Shown piece after piece: positions 1 through 9,883 of a stretch of 64,000 nucleotides of DNA; within the stretch, counting starts at the first letter, position 1; each line of letters starts with the position of its first letter. The notes beneath the pieces were generated by a model. That model did not search any database and was not told the DNA's origin. It saw nothing but the letters and a program-made list of their open reading frames with translations. Position numbers and translations under genes: made by a program. Source of the DNA: an uncultured Oscillospiraceae bacterium (GTDB taxonomy: Bacteria > Bacillota > Clostridia > Oscillospirales > Oscillospiraceae); NCBI GenBank assembly GCA_947627325.1, contig CANQVO010000005.1, positions 62,001-126,000 of the forward strand. Reading direction: 5' to 3'.

Positions 1-2038
<2,038 letters not shown>

Positions 2039-2081
2039 AGCTCTACTCCCGATGGCAAAATGTAAAAAGGATACTCCTATG

Positions 2082-2110
2082 AGTATAGCACATTTGTTCC
2101 AAACGGTCAA
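2082..2110 (-). promoter_or_regulatory. Sigma-A-type promoter for uvrA
   Basis: On the minus strand TTGACC (2105-2110) and TATACT (2082-2087) are separated by 17 bases, a near-consensus vegetative promoter. A small inverted repeat, ATACTC-ctat-GAGTAT (2071-2086), overlaps the -10 and could be an operator or a hairpin at the transcript start. No clear LexA box was recognised. Confidence 0.75.
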
Positions 2111-2191
2111 CAGCTTTTTCCCCGGGATTTTTTGCTCCCGCTGATATTTGTCCGCCCCCGGGGGCAAGCTATCCAAAAAGGAGGGATGGGC

Positions 2192-2857
2192 ATGAGGAGG
2201 AAACGGCTGCTGGGGGTGCTGGCGCTGGCGCTGGCGTTGCTGCTGCTGGGCAACGCCGCCCAGGCGGCGGTCTACCGCCAGGGCTCCACCGGGGAGGAGG
2301 TGCGCCTCATCCAGGACAAGCTGAAGCGCTGGGGGTACTACGACGGGGAGGTGGACGGCGTCTTCGGCTCCAAGACCCGGGACGCGGTGGCCTACTTCCA
2401 GTGGCGCAACGGCCTGACATCCGACGGCGTGGTGGGGGCCAACACCCTCCAGGCCCTGGGGATGCCGGCGGGCGGGCCGTCCTCCGGCTCCGGCGCCTCC
2501 GCTGTGAGCCACGACGTGGCCCTGCTGGCCAAGGTCATCTCCGCCGAGGCCCGGGGCGAGCCCTACGCGGGGCAGGTGGCGGTGGGGGCGGTGATCCTCA
2601 ACCGGGTGGAGCACCCCGCCTTCCCCTCCACCCTGGCCGGGGTGGTGTACCAGCCGGGGGCCTTTACCTGTATGTCCGACGGGCAGATCGACCAGCCGGT
2701 GGCGGAGTCGGCCCGGCGGGCGGCCCAGGAGGCGCTGAACGGCTCGGACCCCTCGGGGGGCGCGATCTACTACTTCAACCCCGCCACCGCCACCTCCGCC
2801 TGGATCTGGTCCCGGCCCCTCATCACCGTCATCGGCAAGCACCGCTTCTGCGCGTAG
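2192..2857 (+). CDS. SleB-like spore cortex-lytic/cell wall hydrolase
   Basis: This is a secreted hydrolase of about 221 aa. A signal peptide (residues 1 to about 25, MRRKRLLG then a Leu/Ala core ending AQAA) is followed by a PG_binding_1 peptidoglycan-binding domain (about 28-90, GSTGEEVRLIQDKL) and a Hydrolase_2 domain (about 108-221). The latter contains the SAEARGEPYAGQVAVGAV segment, whose Glu is the expected catalytic acid. This order is that of SleB, a lytic transglycosylase that degrades spore cortex at germination. No ypeB partner is adjacent, so a vegetative wall-hydrolase role is possible. The start was set at 2192, not 2186, because AGGAGG at 2179-2184 has proper 7-base spacing only to the later ATG. 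It is divergent from uvrA. Confidence 0.85.
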   Translation: MRRKRLLGVLALALALLLLGNAAQAAVYRQGSTGEEVRLIQDKLKRWGYYDGEVDGVFGSKTRDAVAYFQWRNGLTSDGVVGANTLQALGMPAGGPSSGSGASAVSHDVALLAKVISAEARGEPYAGQVAVGAVILNRVEHPAFPSTLAGVVYQPGAFTCMSDGQIDQPVAESARRAAQEALNGSDPSGGAIYYFNPATATSAWIWSRPLITVIGKHRFCA

Positions 2858-2894
2858 GGGCAAAAAAGGCGGCGTCCGCCTTTGGTAAAAAAGA

Positions 2895-2922
2895 CAAGGG
2901 AGTGGCGGCGGCCACTCCCTTG
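2895..2922. terminator. Bidirectional terminator between sleB-like and glycosyltransferase genes
   Basis: A 12-bp perfect stem (CAAGGGAGTGGC at 2895-2906, GCCACTCCCTTG at 2911-2922) has a GGCG loop. An A-run upstream (2886-2891) serves the minus strand; the plus-strand tail is only moderately U-rich. It separates two convergent genes. Confidence 0.8.
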
Positions 2923-2936
2923 TGTTTCCGGGGCGC

Positions 2937-3875
2937 TCAGCCCCTGTCCCGCCGGGTCTGTTCCGTCTCGGCGATGATGTAGTGGGGGCGGCGTTTCGTC
3001 TCCATATAGGTCCGGGCGATGTACTGGCCCATGATGCCCAGGCAGAACAGCTGGATGCCGCCGATGAAGATGACGATGCACACCGTGGAGGCCCAGCCCG
3101 CCACCGGGTCGCCGAAGGCCAGCTTGCGGACCACGATGAACACCAGCAGGAAAAAGGCCAGGAAGGTCATGAGGATGCCGCCCCAGGAGGCGATAGCCAG
3201 CGGGGCGCCGGAGAAGTTGATGATGCCGTCGATGGCGTACTTAAAGAGCTTCCAAAAGCTCCACTTGGTCCGCCCCGCCGCCCGCTCCGCGTTCTCGCAC
3301 TCCAGCCAGCAGGTCCGAAAGCCCACCCAGCCGAAAATGCCCTTGGAGAAGCGGTTGTACTCCCCCATGGAGACGATGGCCTCCACCATCTCCCGGCGCA
3401 TGAGCCGGTAGTCCATGGCCCCGTCCACCAGCTCCACATCGGAGATCCGATTCAGCAGCCGGTAAAACATCCGGGCGAAAAAGCTGCGGATGGGGGGCTC
3501 CCCCGCCCGGTCCACCCGCCGGGCGGCCACGCTGTCGTACTCGCCGCCCTCCAGCAACTCCAGCATCCGGGGCAGAAGGGCGGGCGGGTGCTGGAGATCC
3601 GCGTCCATCACCGCCACATAGTCCCCCTGGGCGTGGCGGAACCCGGCGTACATGGCGGACTCCTTGCCAAAATTCCGGGAGAAGGACAGATACCGCACCG
3701 CCCCGTCCTCCGCCGCCAGCCGCCGCAGGATGGGCAGGGTCTCGTCGGTGGAGCCGTCGTTGACAAAGAGGAGCTCGTAGGGCTTCCCTATCCCGGTCAG
3801 CACCCGGGTGACCTCCTGGTAAAGCAGGGGCAGGGACTCCTGCTCGTTATAGCACGGAACAATGACCGAGATCAT
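2937..3875 (-). CDS. Family 2 glycosyltransferase, GtrB/CsbB-like polyprenyl-phosphate glycosyltransferase
   Basis: This 312-aa enzyme has an N-terminal GT-A domain: MISVIVPCYNEQES, the NDGSTDET nucleotide-sugar loop and the DADLQHPP motif carrying the metal-binding Asp residues. Two C-terminal membrane helices follow (about 228-253 and 264-292), ending in MGQYIARTYMETKRRPHY, which is diagnostic of the GtrB/CsbB/YkcC group. Such enzymes move glucose or a related sugar from a nucleotide donor to undecaprenyl phosphate on the inner membrane face, feeding wall or teichoic-acid glycosylation. No GtrA flippase or GtrC transferase is next to it, so the acceptor pathway is unknown. AAAGGAGGGGC precedes the ATG. 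Confidence 0.9.
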   Translation of the reverse strand: MISVIVPCYNEQESLPLLYQEVTRVLTGIGKPYELLFVNDGSTDETLPILRRLAAEDGAVRYLSFSRNFGKESAMYAGFRHAQGDYVAVMDADLQHPPALLPRMLELLEGGEYDSVAARRVDRAGEPPIRSFFARMFYRLLNRISDVELVDGAMDYRLMRREMVEAIVSMGEYNRFSKGIFGWVGFRTCWLECENAERAAGRTKWSFWKLFKYAIDGIINFSGAPLAIASWGGILMTFLAFFLLVFIVVRKLAFGDPVAGWASTVCIVIFIGGIQLFCLGIMGQYIARTYMETKRRPHYIIAETEQTRRDRG

Positions 3876-3935
3876 CTCTCGCCCCTCCTTTTTCCCGCTC
3901 TCCGCCGCTTTTGCCGGTCCGCCCCGCCCGGGCGC

Positions 3936-6900
3936 TTATTTCCCGCCGAAGAGCTTGCCGAAGAGGCCGCCCTTTTTTGGCTTGTCCTTGGGCTTATCCC
4001 CGCCGGGGGCGGCGGGCTGGGCGGGGGCGGCGGGGGCGGCGGGGGCGGGCGCGCCGTCGTAGGTTGCCAGGAGCTTTTTGCACGCCTCGCTCTTGCACCG
4101 CTCCGCCCCCTCCTCCAGGAAGGACCTGGCCTTCTCCCGGTCGGCGGGGACGCCCAGGCCGTGGTAGAGGCTGAGGCCCAGGCCCACGCTGGAGAACTGA
4201 TAGCCCTTGGCGTAGGCGGCCTGGTAGAGGGAGAAGGCCTTCTTCTCGTCCTTCTCCACCCCCCGGCCCAGGCGGTAGCAGTCGGCCAGCAGGTCCATGC
4301 CCCGGCCCTGGCCCCGGTCGGCGGCCTGCTGGAACCACTTCACCGCCTCGCCGTAGTCCTTCTCCACGCCGATGCCGGTGTAGTAGCAGTAGCCCAGGTT
4401 GCAGATGCCGGCCACGTCGCCCCGGTCGGCGGCCTTGCGGTAACACTCCACCGCCTTGGGCTTGTCCTCGGCCACCCCGTCGCCGAACTCGTAGCACAGC
4501 CCCAGGTTGCACCAGGCGGGGCCGTAGTTGAACTCGGTGGCCCGGGTGTAGTGCCGGAAGGCCTCCTTCAAGTCTTTCTCCACCCCGTCGCCGTGCTTGT
4601 AGCAGTCGCCCAGGATCTTGATGGCCCGGGGCCACTTCTGCTGGGCGGCCTTTTGCAGCCAGGCCACCGCCTTGGCCGGGTCCTTCTGCACGCCGATGCC
4701 GTTGAGGTAGCACACCGCCAGATTGCACTGGGCGGGGGCGTGGTCCTGGCGGGCGGCGGCGGCGTAATAGGCGGCGGCCTTGCGGGGGTCTTCCTCCACC
4801 CCGTCGCCGCATTCGTAGCAGAGGCCCAGGGAGCACTGGCTGGGGGCGTACTCCCGCTTGGCGGCCTGGGCGTAGAGCTGGGCGGCCTTTTCCAGGTCCC
4901 GCTTCACCCCGCGGCCGTCGAAGTAGGCGTCCCCCAGCAGGTCGATGGCCCGGAGCCAGCCCTGGTCGGCGGCGGCCTGGAACCACTTGGCGGCCTCGCC
5001 GTGGTCCACCTCACAGCCGATGCCCCGGCTCAGGCAGAAGCCCAGGTTGCACTGGCCGCAGGCGTCTCCCAGCTCGGCGGCCCGGCGGTAGAGCTCCACC
5101 GCCTTGGCGCAGTCCTCCGCCGTGCCCTCCCCCATCTCGTAGCACAGACCCAGAGAGGTCACCGCCGGGGGGTAGTCCCGCTGGGCGGCTTGCTGGTAGA
5201 GCGCGAAGGCCCGGTCCAGGTCCCGCTCCACCCCCCAGCCCCGCTGGTAGCAGTCCCCTAGCAGGTCCATGGCCCGGAGCCAGCCCTGGTCGGCGGCGGT
5301 CTGGAACCACTTCACCGCCTCCGCCTCGTCCGTCTCACAGCCGATGCCCCGCATCAGGCAAAAGCCCAGGTTGCACTGGCCGCAGGCGTCCCCCAGCTCG
5401 GCGGACCGGCGGTAGAACGCCACCGCCTGGGCCTTGTCCTCCTCCACCCCGTCGCCGAACTCGTAGCACAGGCCCAGGGAGCAGACGGCGGAGGGGTAGT
5501 CCACCTCGGCGGCCCGCCGGTAGAGCTGGACGGCCCGCTCCTTGTCCTGGGGCACCCCCCAGCCCCGCTGGTAACAGTCCCCCAGCAGGTCCATGGCCCG
5601 GGGCCAGTGCTGGTCGGCGGCCTTTTGGAACCAGTACACCGCCTGCTGGTAGTCCCGCTCCACGCCGATGGCCTGGAAGTAGCAAAAGCCCAGGTTGCAC
5701 TGGCTGGGGGCGTGGCCCCGCTCGGCGGCCTGGCGGTAGTACTCGGTGGCCCTCAGGGGGTCCTGCTCCACGCACTCCCCCAGTTCGTAGCAGAGGCCGA
5801 TGGAGCATAGGGAGGACAGATACCCCGCGTCGGCGGCCTGCTGGTAGCACTCCATGGCCTTCTGGCCGTCCTGGGGCACGCCCTTGCCGTCCTTGTAGCA
5901 GTCGCCCAGGAAGTCCAGGGCCCGCAGGGAGCCCGCCTTGGCGGCCTTGTCGAACCAGGTGGCGGCCTCCACCGGGTCGGCGGGGACGCCGATGCCGTTG
6001 AGGTGGCACACGCCCAAGTTGCACATGGCGGCGCTGTCCCCCCGCTCGGCGGCCTGGGTGTAGAGGCGGATGGCCTGGGCCTCGTCCTTCTCCACCCCCG
6101 CGCCCGCCTCGTAGCACACGCCGAGCTGGCGCACGCCGGGGGTGTAGCCCAGGTCGGCGGCCTTCTGGTAGAGGCGGAAGGCCCGCTCCGGGTCCAGCTC
6201 CGCCCCCGCGCCCCAGCGCAGGCAGTCCCCCAGCACGCACATGGACCGGGGGTGCTCCTCCGCCGCGCTCCGCTCCAGCAGGCGCACCGCCTCCGCCTCG
6301 TCCATCTCCACCCCCGCGCCGTTGAGGTAGCACACGGCCAGGTCGCAGGTGGCGGGGGCGTAGCCCAGGTCGCTGGCCCGGCGGTAGCAGACCGTGGCCT
6401 CCACGATGTCCCGCTCCACCCCGTCGCCGTTCTCATAGCACAGCCCCATCTTCTCCAGGGCGGGGGGATAGTCCTCCTTGGCCGCCTCCCGGTAGAGCTC
6501 CAGGGCGTGGCCCGCGTCCTTGTCCACCCCGTCGCCGGTCATGAACAGATCGCCCAGGATGCACTGGGCCCGGGGAAAGCCCTTCTGGGCGCAGCCGGCC
6601 AACAGCTCCAGGGCCTGTTGGAGGTCCTTCTCCACCCCGTTGCCGTTGAGGTAGCACACGGCCAGGGCGCAGTCCCCGGGGAGGTATTCCGCCTCCCCCG
6701 CCTGGCGGTAGAGCTCCACCGCCCGCTCCAGGTCCTCCTCCACCCCGGCGGCGTTCTCGTAGGCCAGGCCCAGGTTGTAGACCGACGGGGGATAGCCCGC
6801 CTCCGCCCCCTGGGAGTAGAGTTCAAAGGCCCGGCGGTAGTACTCCTCCTGCTTGGCCGGGTCCTTGCTCTCGTTGGCCAGGGACCGGTAGCACCCGGCC

Positions 6901-7193
6901 AGGGCGTCCTGGGCCTGCATATCCCCGGCCTCCGTGGCCTGGGTCAGGTAGGCGATGGCCTTGTCCATATCCCGCTCCACCCCGTCGCCGGTGGCGTAGC
7001 GCAGGCCGAGCTGGCGCTGGGCCTCCAGGTCGGCCAGGTCCGCCCGCTCCTGGAGCTCCCGGATCTCCTGGCGCTCCTGCTCGTCGCTCTCCTTTTTCTT
7101 GTCAAAGGCCATCTGGATGAGGCCGGTGTTGAGGATGATGGTCTCCTCTGGTTTCTTGTTCTGGCCTTCCCGGCCGGACTGCTTGGGATCCAT
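3936..7193 (-). CDS. Giant Sel1-repeat (TPR-like) protein with 27 repeats
   Basis: This 1085-aa cytoplasmic protein consists almost wholly of 36-aa Sel1-like repeats. I count 27 consecutive units from about residue 52 to 1030, most with the LGxCYxxGxGVxxD core followed by an A-x-x-Y/W-x-x-A-A helix. From the third unit on, repeats follow a strict A-B-C cycle (SLGLCYE / CNLGFC..GIG / DLLGDCY), giving a 108-aa higher-order period. The N-terminus (1-50) is charged, and the C-terminus is an Ala/Pro stretch ending in a Lys/Gly tail (KPKDKPKKGGLFGKLF). No signal peptide or membrane helix is visible. Sel1 arrays are protein-interaction scaffolds; the partner cannot be inferred. It is rich in Cys for a solenoid. 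AAAGGAGCG precedes the ATG. It lies downstream of ackA, separated by a strong terminator. Confidence 0.93.
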   Translation of the reverse strand: MDPKQSGREGQNKKPEETIILNTGLIQMAFDKKKESDEQERQEIRELQERADLADLEAQRQLGLRYATGDGVERDMDKAIAYLTQATEAGDMQAQDALAGCYRSLANESKDPAKQEEYYRRAFELYSQGAEAGYPPSVYNLGLAYENAAGVEEDLERAVELYRQAGEAEYLPGDCALAVCYLNGNGVEKDLQQALELLAGCAQKGFPRAQCILGDLFMTGDGVDKDAGHALELYREAAKEDYPPALEKMGLCYENGDGVERDIVEATVCYRRASDLGYAPATCDLAVCYLNGAGVEMDEAEAVRLLERSAAEEHPRSMCVLGDCLRWGAGAELDPERAFRLYQKAADLGYTPGVRQLGVCYEAGAGVEKDEAQAIRLYTQAAERGDSAAMCNLGVCHLNGIGVPADPVEAATWFDKAAKAGSLRALDFLGDCYKDGKGVPQDGQKAMECYQQAADAGYLSSLCSIGLCYELGECVEQDPLRATEYYRQAAERGHAPSQCNLGFCYFQAIGVERDYQQAVYWFQKAADQHWPRAMDLLGDCYQRGWGVPQDKERAVQLYRRAAEVDYPSAVCSLGLCYEFGDGVEEDKAQAVAFYRRSAELGDACGQCNLGFCLMRGIGCETDEAEAVKWFQTAADQGWLRAMDLLGDCYQRGWGVERDLDRAFALYQQAAQRDYPPAVTSLGLCYEMGEGTAEDCAKAVELYRRAAELGDACGQCNLGFCLSRGIGCEVDHGEAAKWFQAAADQGWLRAIDLLGDAYFDGRGVKRDLEKAAQLYAQAAKREYAPSQCSLGLCYECGDGVEEDPRKAAAYYAAAARQDHAPAQCNLAVCYLNGIGVQKDPAKAVAWLQKAAQQKWPRAIKILGDCYKHGDGVEKDLKEAFRHYTRATEFNYGPAWCNLGLCYEFGDGVAEDKPKAVECYRKAADRGDVAGICNLGYCYYTGIGVEKDYGEAVKWFQQAADRGQGRGMDLLADCYRLGRGVEKDEKKAFSLYQAAYAKGYQFSSVGLGLSLYHGLGVPADREKARSFLEEGAERCKSEACKKLLATYDGAPAPAAPAAPAQPAAPGGDKPKDKPKKGGLFGKLFGGK
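4030..7040 (-). repeat. 108-nt Sel1 unit array with 324-nt superperiod
   Basis: The Sel1 gene is internally repetitive at the DNA level. Single units recur every 108 nt and resemble each other moderately, while units three apart (324 nt) are clearly more alike. For example, the segments encoding DLLGDCYQRGWGV occur twice at this spacing, as do those encoding ACGQCNLGFC. This fits expansion by duplication of a three-unit block. Confidence 0.85.
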
Positions 7194-7213
7194 GGCGCAA
7201 AACGCTCCTTTCT

Positions 7214-7258
7214 GGAAAAAACAAGTCCGGGCGGAGACCGGCCGGTCTCCGTCCGGAC
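7214..7258 (-). terminator. Rho-independent terminator of ackA
   Basis: A 17-bp hairpin (GTCCGGGCGGAGACCGG at 7225-7241, CCGGTCTCCGTCCGGAC at 7242-7258, one G-T wobble) is followed on the minus strand by a T6 tract (7215-7220). It lies between ackA and the Sel1 gene, so the latter is probably transcribed mainly by read-through or by a promoter I did not recognise. Confidence 0.88.
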
Positions 7259-7280
7259 GCTGGTGGTCGGGAGAGATCGC

Positions 7281-8480
7281 TCACTTCCCCGCTACGATGG
7301 CGGCGGTGTCCATGGCGATCATCAGTTCCTCGTTGGTGGGGATGACCAGGGTGCGGACGGCGGCGCCGGGGGCGGAGATGTCCAGGGCCTCGCCCCGCTT
7401 CTTGTTGAGCTCGGGGTCAATGGCGATGCCCATAAAGCCCAGGTCCTTGCAGGCGCCCATGCGGGTGGAGCCGGAGTTCTCCCCCACGCCGGCGGTGAAG
7501 ATCACCGCGTCCACCCCGCCCATGGCGGCGGCGTAGGAGCCGATGTACTTGGCCACGGCGTACTGGAAGACCTCCAGGGCCAGGGCCGCGCGCTGGTTGC
7601 CGCCCTGGGCGGCCTCGTCCAAATCCCGGAAGTCGGAGCTGACGCCGGAGATGCCCAGCACGCCGGACTTCTTGTTGAGAACGCTCTGCATCTCCCCGAT
7701 GGAGAGGTCGTACTTGTTCATCAGGTACTCCAAAATGGCGGGGTCGATGTCCCCACAGCGGGTGCCCATGGGCAGGCCGGCCAGGGGGGTGAAGCCCATG
7801 GTGGTGTCCACGCACTTGCCGTTCTTCACCGCGGCGATGGAGGAGCCGTTGCCCAGGTGGCAGGAGATGAGCTTCAACTGCTCCAGGGGCTTGCCCAGCA
7901 TCTTGGCGGCCTCGGCGGTGACGAAGCGGTGGGAGGTGCCGTGGAAGCCGTAGCGGCGCACGGCGTCCTTCTCGTAGTACTCATAGGGCAGGGCGTAGAC
8001 ATACGCCTTGGGGGGCATGGTCTGGTGGAAGGCGGTGTCAAACACGGCCACCATGGGCACGCCGGGCATGACCTTCTGGCAGGCCTGGATGCCGGTGATG
8101 TTGGCGGGGTTGTGGAGGGGGGCCAGGGGGATGCAGTCCTCGATGGCCTGGATCACGCTGTCGTCGATGAGGGTGGAGGCGGCGAACTTCTCCCCGCCGT
8201 GGACCACCCGGTGGCCCACCGCGTCGATCTCCGCGGTGGAGGCGATCACGCCGTGGTCGGCGCTGGTGAGCAGTTCCAGCACCTTCTGGATGGCCTCGGA
8301 GTGGGTGGGCATGGCCACGTCCTGGTCGAACACCGCCTTGCCGTTGCCGGGGGTGTGCTTCAGGTGGCCGTCGATGCCGATGCGCTCGCACAGGCCCTTG
8401 GCCAGGACGCCGTGGCTCTCGGCGTCCATCAGCTGATACTTCAAAGAGGAACTGCCCGCGTTGATGACCAGGATCTTCAT
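7281..8480 (-). CDS. ackA: Acetate kinase
   Basis: This 399-aa enzyme interconverts acetate + ATP and acetyl phosphate + ADP, making ATP in acetogenic fermentation. The N-terminus [17 protein letters not shown] is the acetate kinase signature 1 and [12 protein letters not shown] is signature 2. Family blocks such as [10 protein letters not shown] and [11 protein letters not shown] are intact. The start at 8480 was chosen over an upstream in-frame codon because AAGGAGAGA lies just before it. No pta is adjacent. It is divergent from tmcAL, an acetate-activating tRNA enzyme. The length is normal for the family. Confidence 0.98.
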   Translation of the reverse strand: MKILVINAGSSSLKYQLMDAESHGVLAKGLCERIGIDGHLKHTPGNGKAVFDQDVAMPTHSEAIQKVLELLTSADHGVIASTAEIDAVGHRVVHGGEKFAASTLIDDSVIQAIEDCIPLAPLHNPANITGIQACQKVMPGVPMVAVFDTAFHQTMPPKAYVYALPYEYYEKDAVRRYGFHGTSHRFVTAEAAKMLGKPLEQLKLISCHLGNGSSIAAVKNGKCVDTTMGFTPLAGLPMGTRCGDIDPAILEYLMNKYDLSIGEMQSVLNKKSGVLGISGVSSDFRDLDEAAQGGNQRAALALEVFQYAVAKYIGSYAAAMGGVDAVIFTAGVGENSGSTRMGACKDLGFMGIAIDPELNKKRGEALDISAPGAAVRTLVIPTNEELMIAMDTAAIVAGK

Positions 8481-8515
8481 AAAACATCTCTCCTTCAACA
8501 GTGTGGTCCCGCCTC

Positions 8516-8544
8516 TTGCGGCCCGGGGGTGATCGTACTATAAT
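8516..8544 (+). promoter_or_regulatory. Sigma-A-type promoter for tmcAL
   Basis: TTGCGG (8516-8521) and TATAAT (8539-8544) are spaced by 17 bases. The -10 lies in a near-palindrome (GTACTATAATACTAC), which also offers a TATTAT/TATAGT on the minus strand, so ackA may start from the same element, although I find no good minus-strand -35. Confidence 0.6.
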
Positions 8545-8617
8545 ACTACCGATATTGTAACTCCTTTTCCCCATGAGGGCAAGAGTTTTTTTCGCTTTTT
8601 GAAAGGAGGCGGCGGGC

Positions 8618-9766
8618 ATGGAGGCCGTGGGCGTGGTGGCGGAGTACAACCCTCCCCACAAGGGCCATCTGCGCCACCTCTCCCTCACCCGGGCGGCCTG
8701 CCCGGGGGCGGCGGTGGTGGCGTGTATGTCGGGCAACTGGGTCCAGCGGGGGGACTGCGCCGTGGCGGACAAGTGGCGGCGGGCCCGGTGGGCCGCGGAA
8801 AACGGCGTGGACCTGGTGCTGGAATTGCCCAGCGTCTTCGCCCTGTCCTCCGCCCGGACCTTCGCCCGGGGGGCGGTGGCGGTCCTGGCCGCCGCCGGGG
8901 TCAGCCGCCTGAGCTTCGGCTGTGAGACCCCGGACCTGCCCCGGCTCCGGGCCCTGGCGGCCGCTCTCAACGACCCCCGGCTGGACGCCGCCCTGGCCCC
9001 CTTCCTGGACCGGGGCCTCTCCTACCCCGCCGCCCGGCAGAGGGCTTTGGAGACCCTGGTGGGGCCGGAGACGGCCAAGCTGGTGGAACAGCCCAACAAC
9101 AACCTGGCGGCGGAGTACCTGGCCGCCCTGGAGGGTCTTTCAGTTGACATAACTCCGATTGCCATCCCCCGCCTGGGCGCCCACGACGGGCCGTTGGAGC
9201 AGGAGTACCCCTCCGCCTCCGCCCTCCGCGCCCGCCTCCGGGAGAGTGACATAACTACGGCGCAGCCCCACCTGGCCGCCCGGTGGGAGGGCCCGGTGTA
9301 CGACCTCCGGCGGCTGGAGCCGGCGATATTATGTAAACTTCGTCAGCTGGACCCGGAGGACCTGGCCGCCCTGCCCGACGGCTCGGACGGCCTGGGCCAG
9401 CGGCTGTGGAAGGCGGGGCGGGAGGCGGGGAGCCTGGAAGCGCTCTACGCCCTGGCCAAGACCCGGCGGTTCACCGCCGCCCGCATCCGGCGGCTGGCGC
9501 TGTGGGCGGCCCTGGGCCTCTCCGCCGGGGACCGCCCCGCCGGGCCGGGGTATCTGCGGGTGCTGGCCATGACCCGGACCGGGGCGGCGTACCTGGCCGA
9601 ACGCAGGGGGGCCTGCCCCCTGCCGGTGGTCACCAAGGCCGCCGACCACAAGGCCCTGCTGGACACCGAGAGCCGCCTGACCGACCTCTTCTCCCTCTGC
9701 GCCACCCCGCCCCTCCCCTGCGGCGAGGAGTGGCGGCACTCCCCGGCGGTCATAGAGACGAAATAA
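8618..9766 (+). CDS. tmcAL: tRNA(Met) cytidine acetate ligase
   Basis: This 382-aa protein belongs to the TmcAL (formerly YlbM/DUF795) family. It activates acetate with ATP to acetyl-AMP and forms N4-acetylcytidine at the wobble base of elongator tRNA-Met. The nucleotidyltransferase fold is shown by VVAEYNPPHKGH (HxGH-like ATP site, residues 6-17) and MSGNWVQRGDCAVADKWRRA (about 36-55); GVDLVLELPSVFA follows. AAAGGAGG at 8601-8608 sets the start. The rpmF and DUF177 genes often found nearby are absent. The divergent ackA suggests an acetate-linked context, which is inference. Confidence 0.93.
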   Translation: MEAVGVVAEYNPPHKGHLRHLSLTRAACPGAAVVACMSGNWVQRGDCAVADKWRRARWAAENGVDLVLELPSVFALSSARTFARGAVAVLAAAGVSRLSFGCETPDLPRLRALAAALNDPRLDAALAPFLDRGLSYPAARQRALETLVGPETAKLVEQPNNNLAAEYLAALEGLSVDITPIAIPRLGAHDGPLEQEYPSASALRARLRESDITTAQPHLAARWEGPVYDLRRLEPAILCKLRQLDPEDLAALPDGSDGLGQRLWKAGREAGSLEALYALAKTRRFTAARIRRLALWAALGLSAGDRPAGPGYLRVLAMTRTGAAYLAERRGACPLPVVTKAADHKALLDTESRLTDLFSLCATPPLPCGEEWRHSPAVIETK

Positions 9767-9783
9767 GGCCCGCCCCTAAAAAC

Positions 9784-9822
9784 AGACGGCCCCCGGCACA
9801 GATTTGCCCAGGGCCGTCTTTT
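9784..9822 (+). terminator. Terminator of tmcAL
   Basis: AGACGGCCC (9784-9792) pairs with GGGCCGTCT (9811-9819) and is followed by TTTT. It lies just after the tmcAL stop. Confidence 0.8.
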
Positions 9823-9883
9823 CGACTGCCTTTTTCCCCTGAATACGCTATGCTGGTGCCAAAAAGGGCGAGGAGGACAAGCT

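Noticed and set aside
2922..5261. 779-aa plus-strand frame over the glycosyltransferase and Sel1 genes
   Set aside because: It is a shadow of GC-rich antisense coding sequence; it crosses two real genes with clear motifs.
6003..8543. 846-aa and similar plus-strand frames over the Sel1 and ackA genes
   Set aside because: Sequence periodicity mirrors the antisense Sel1 repeats; there is no ribosome site or family motif.
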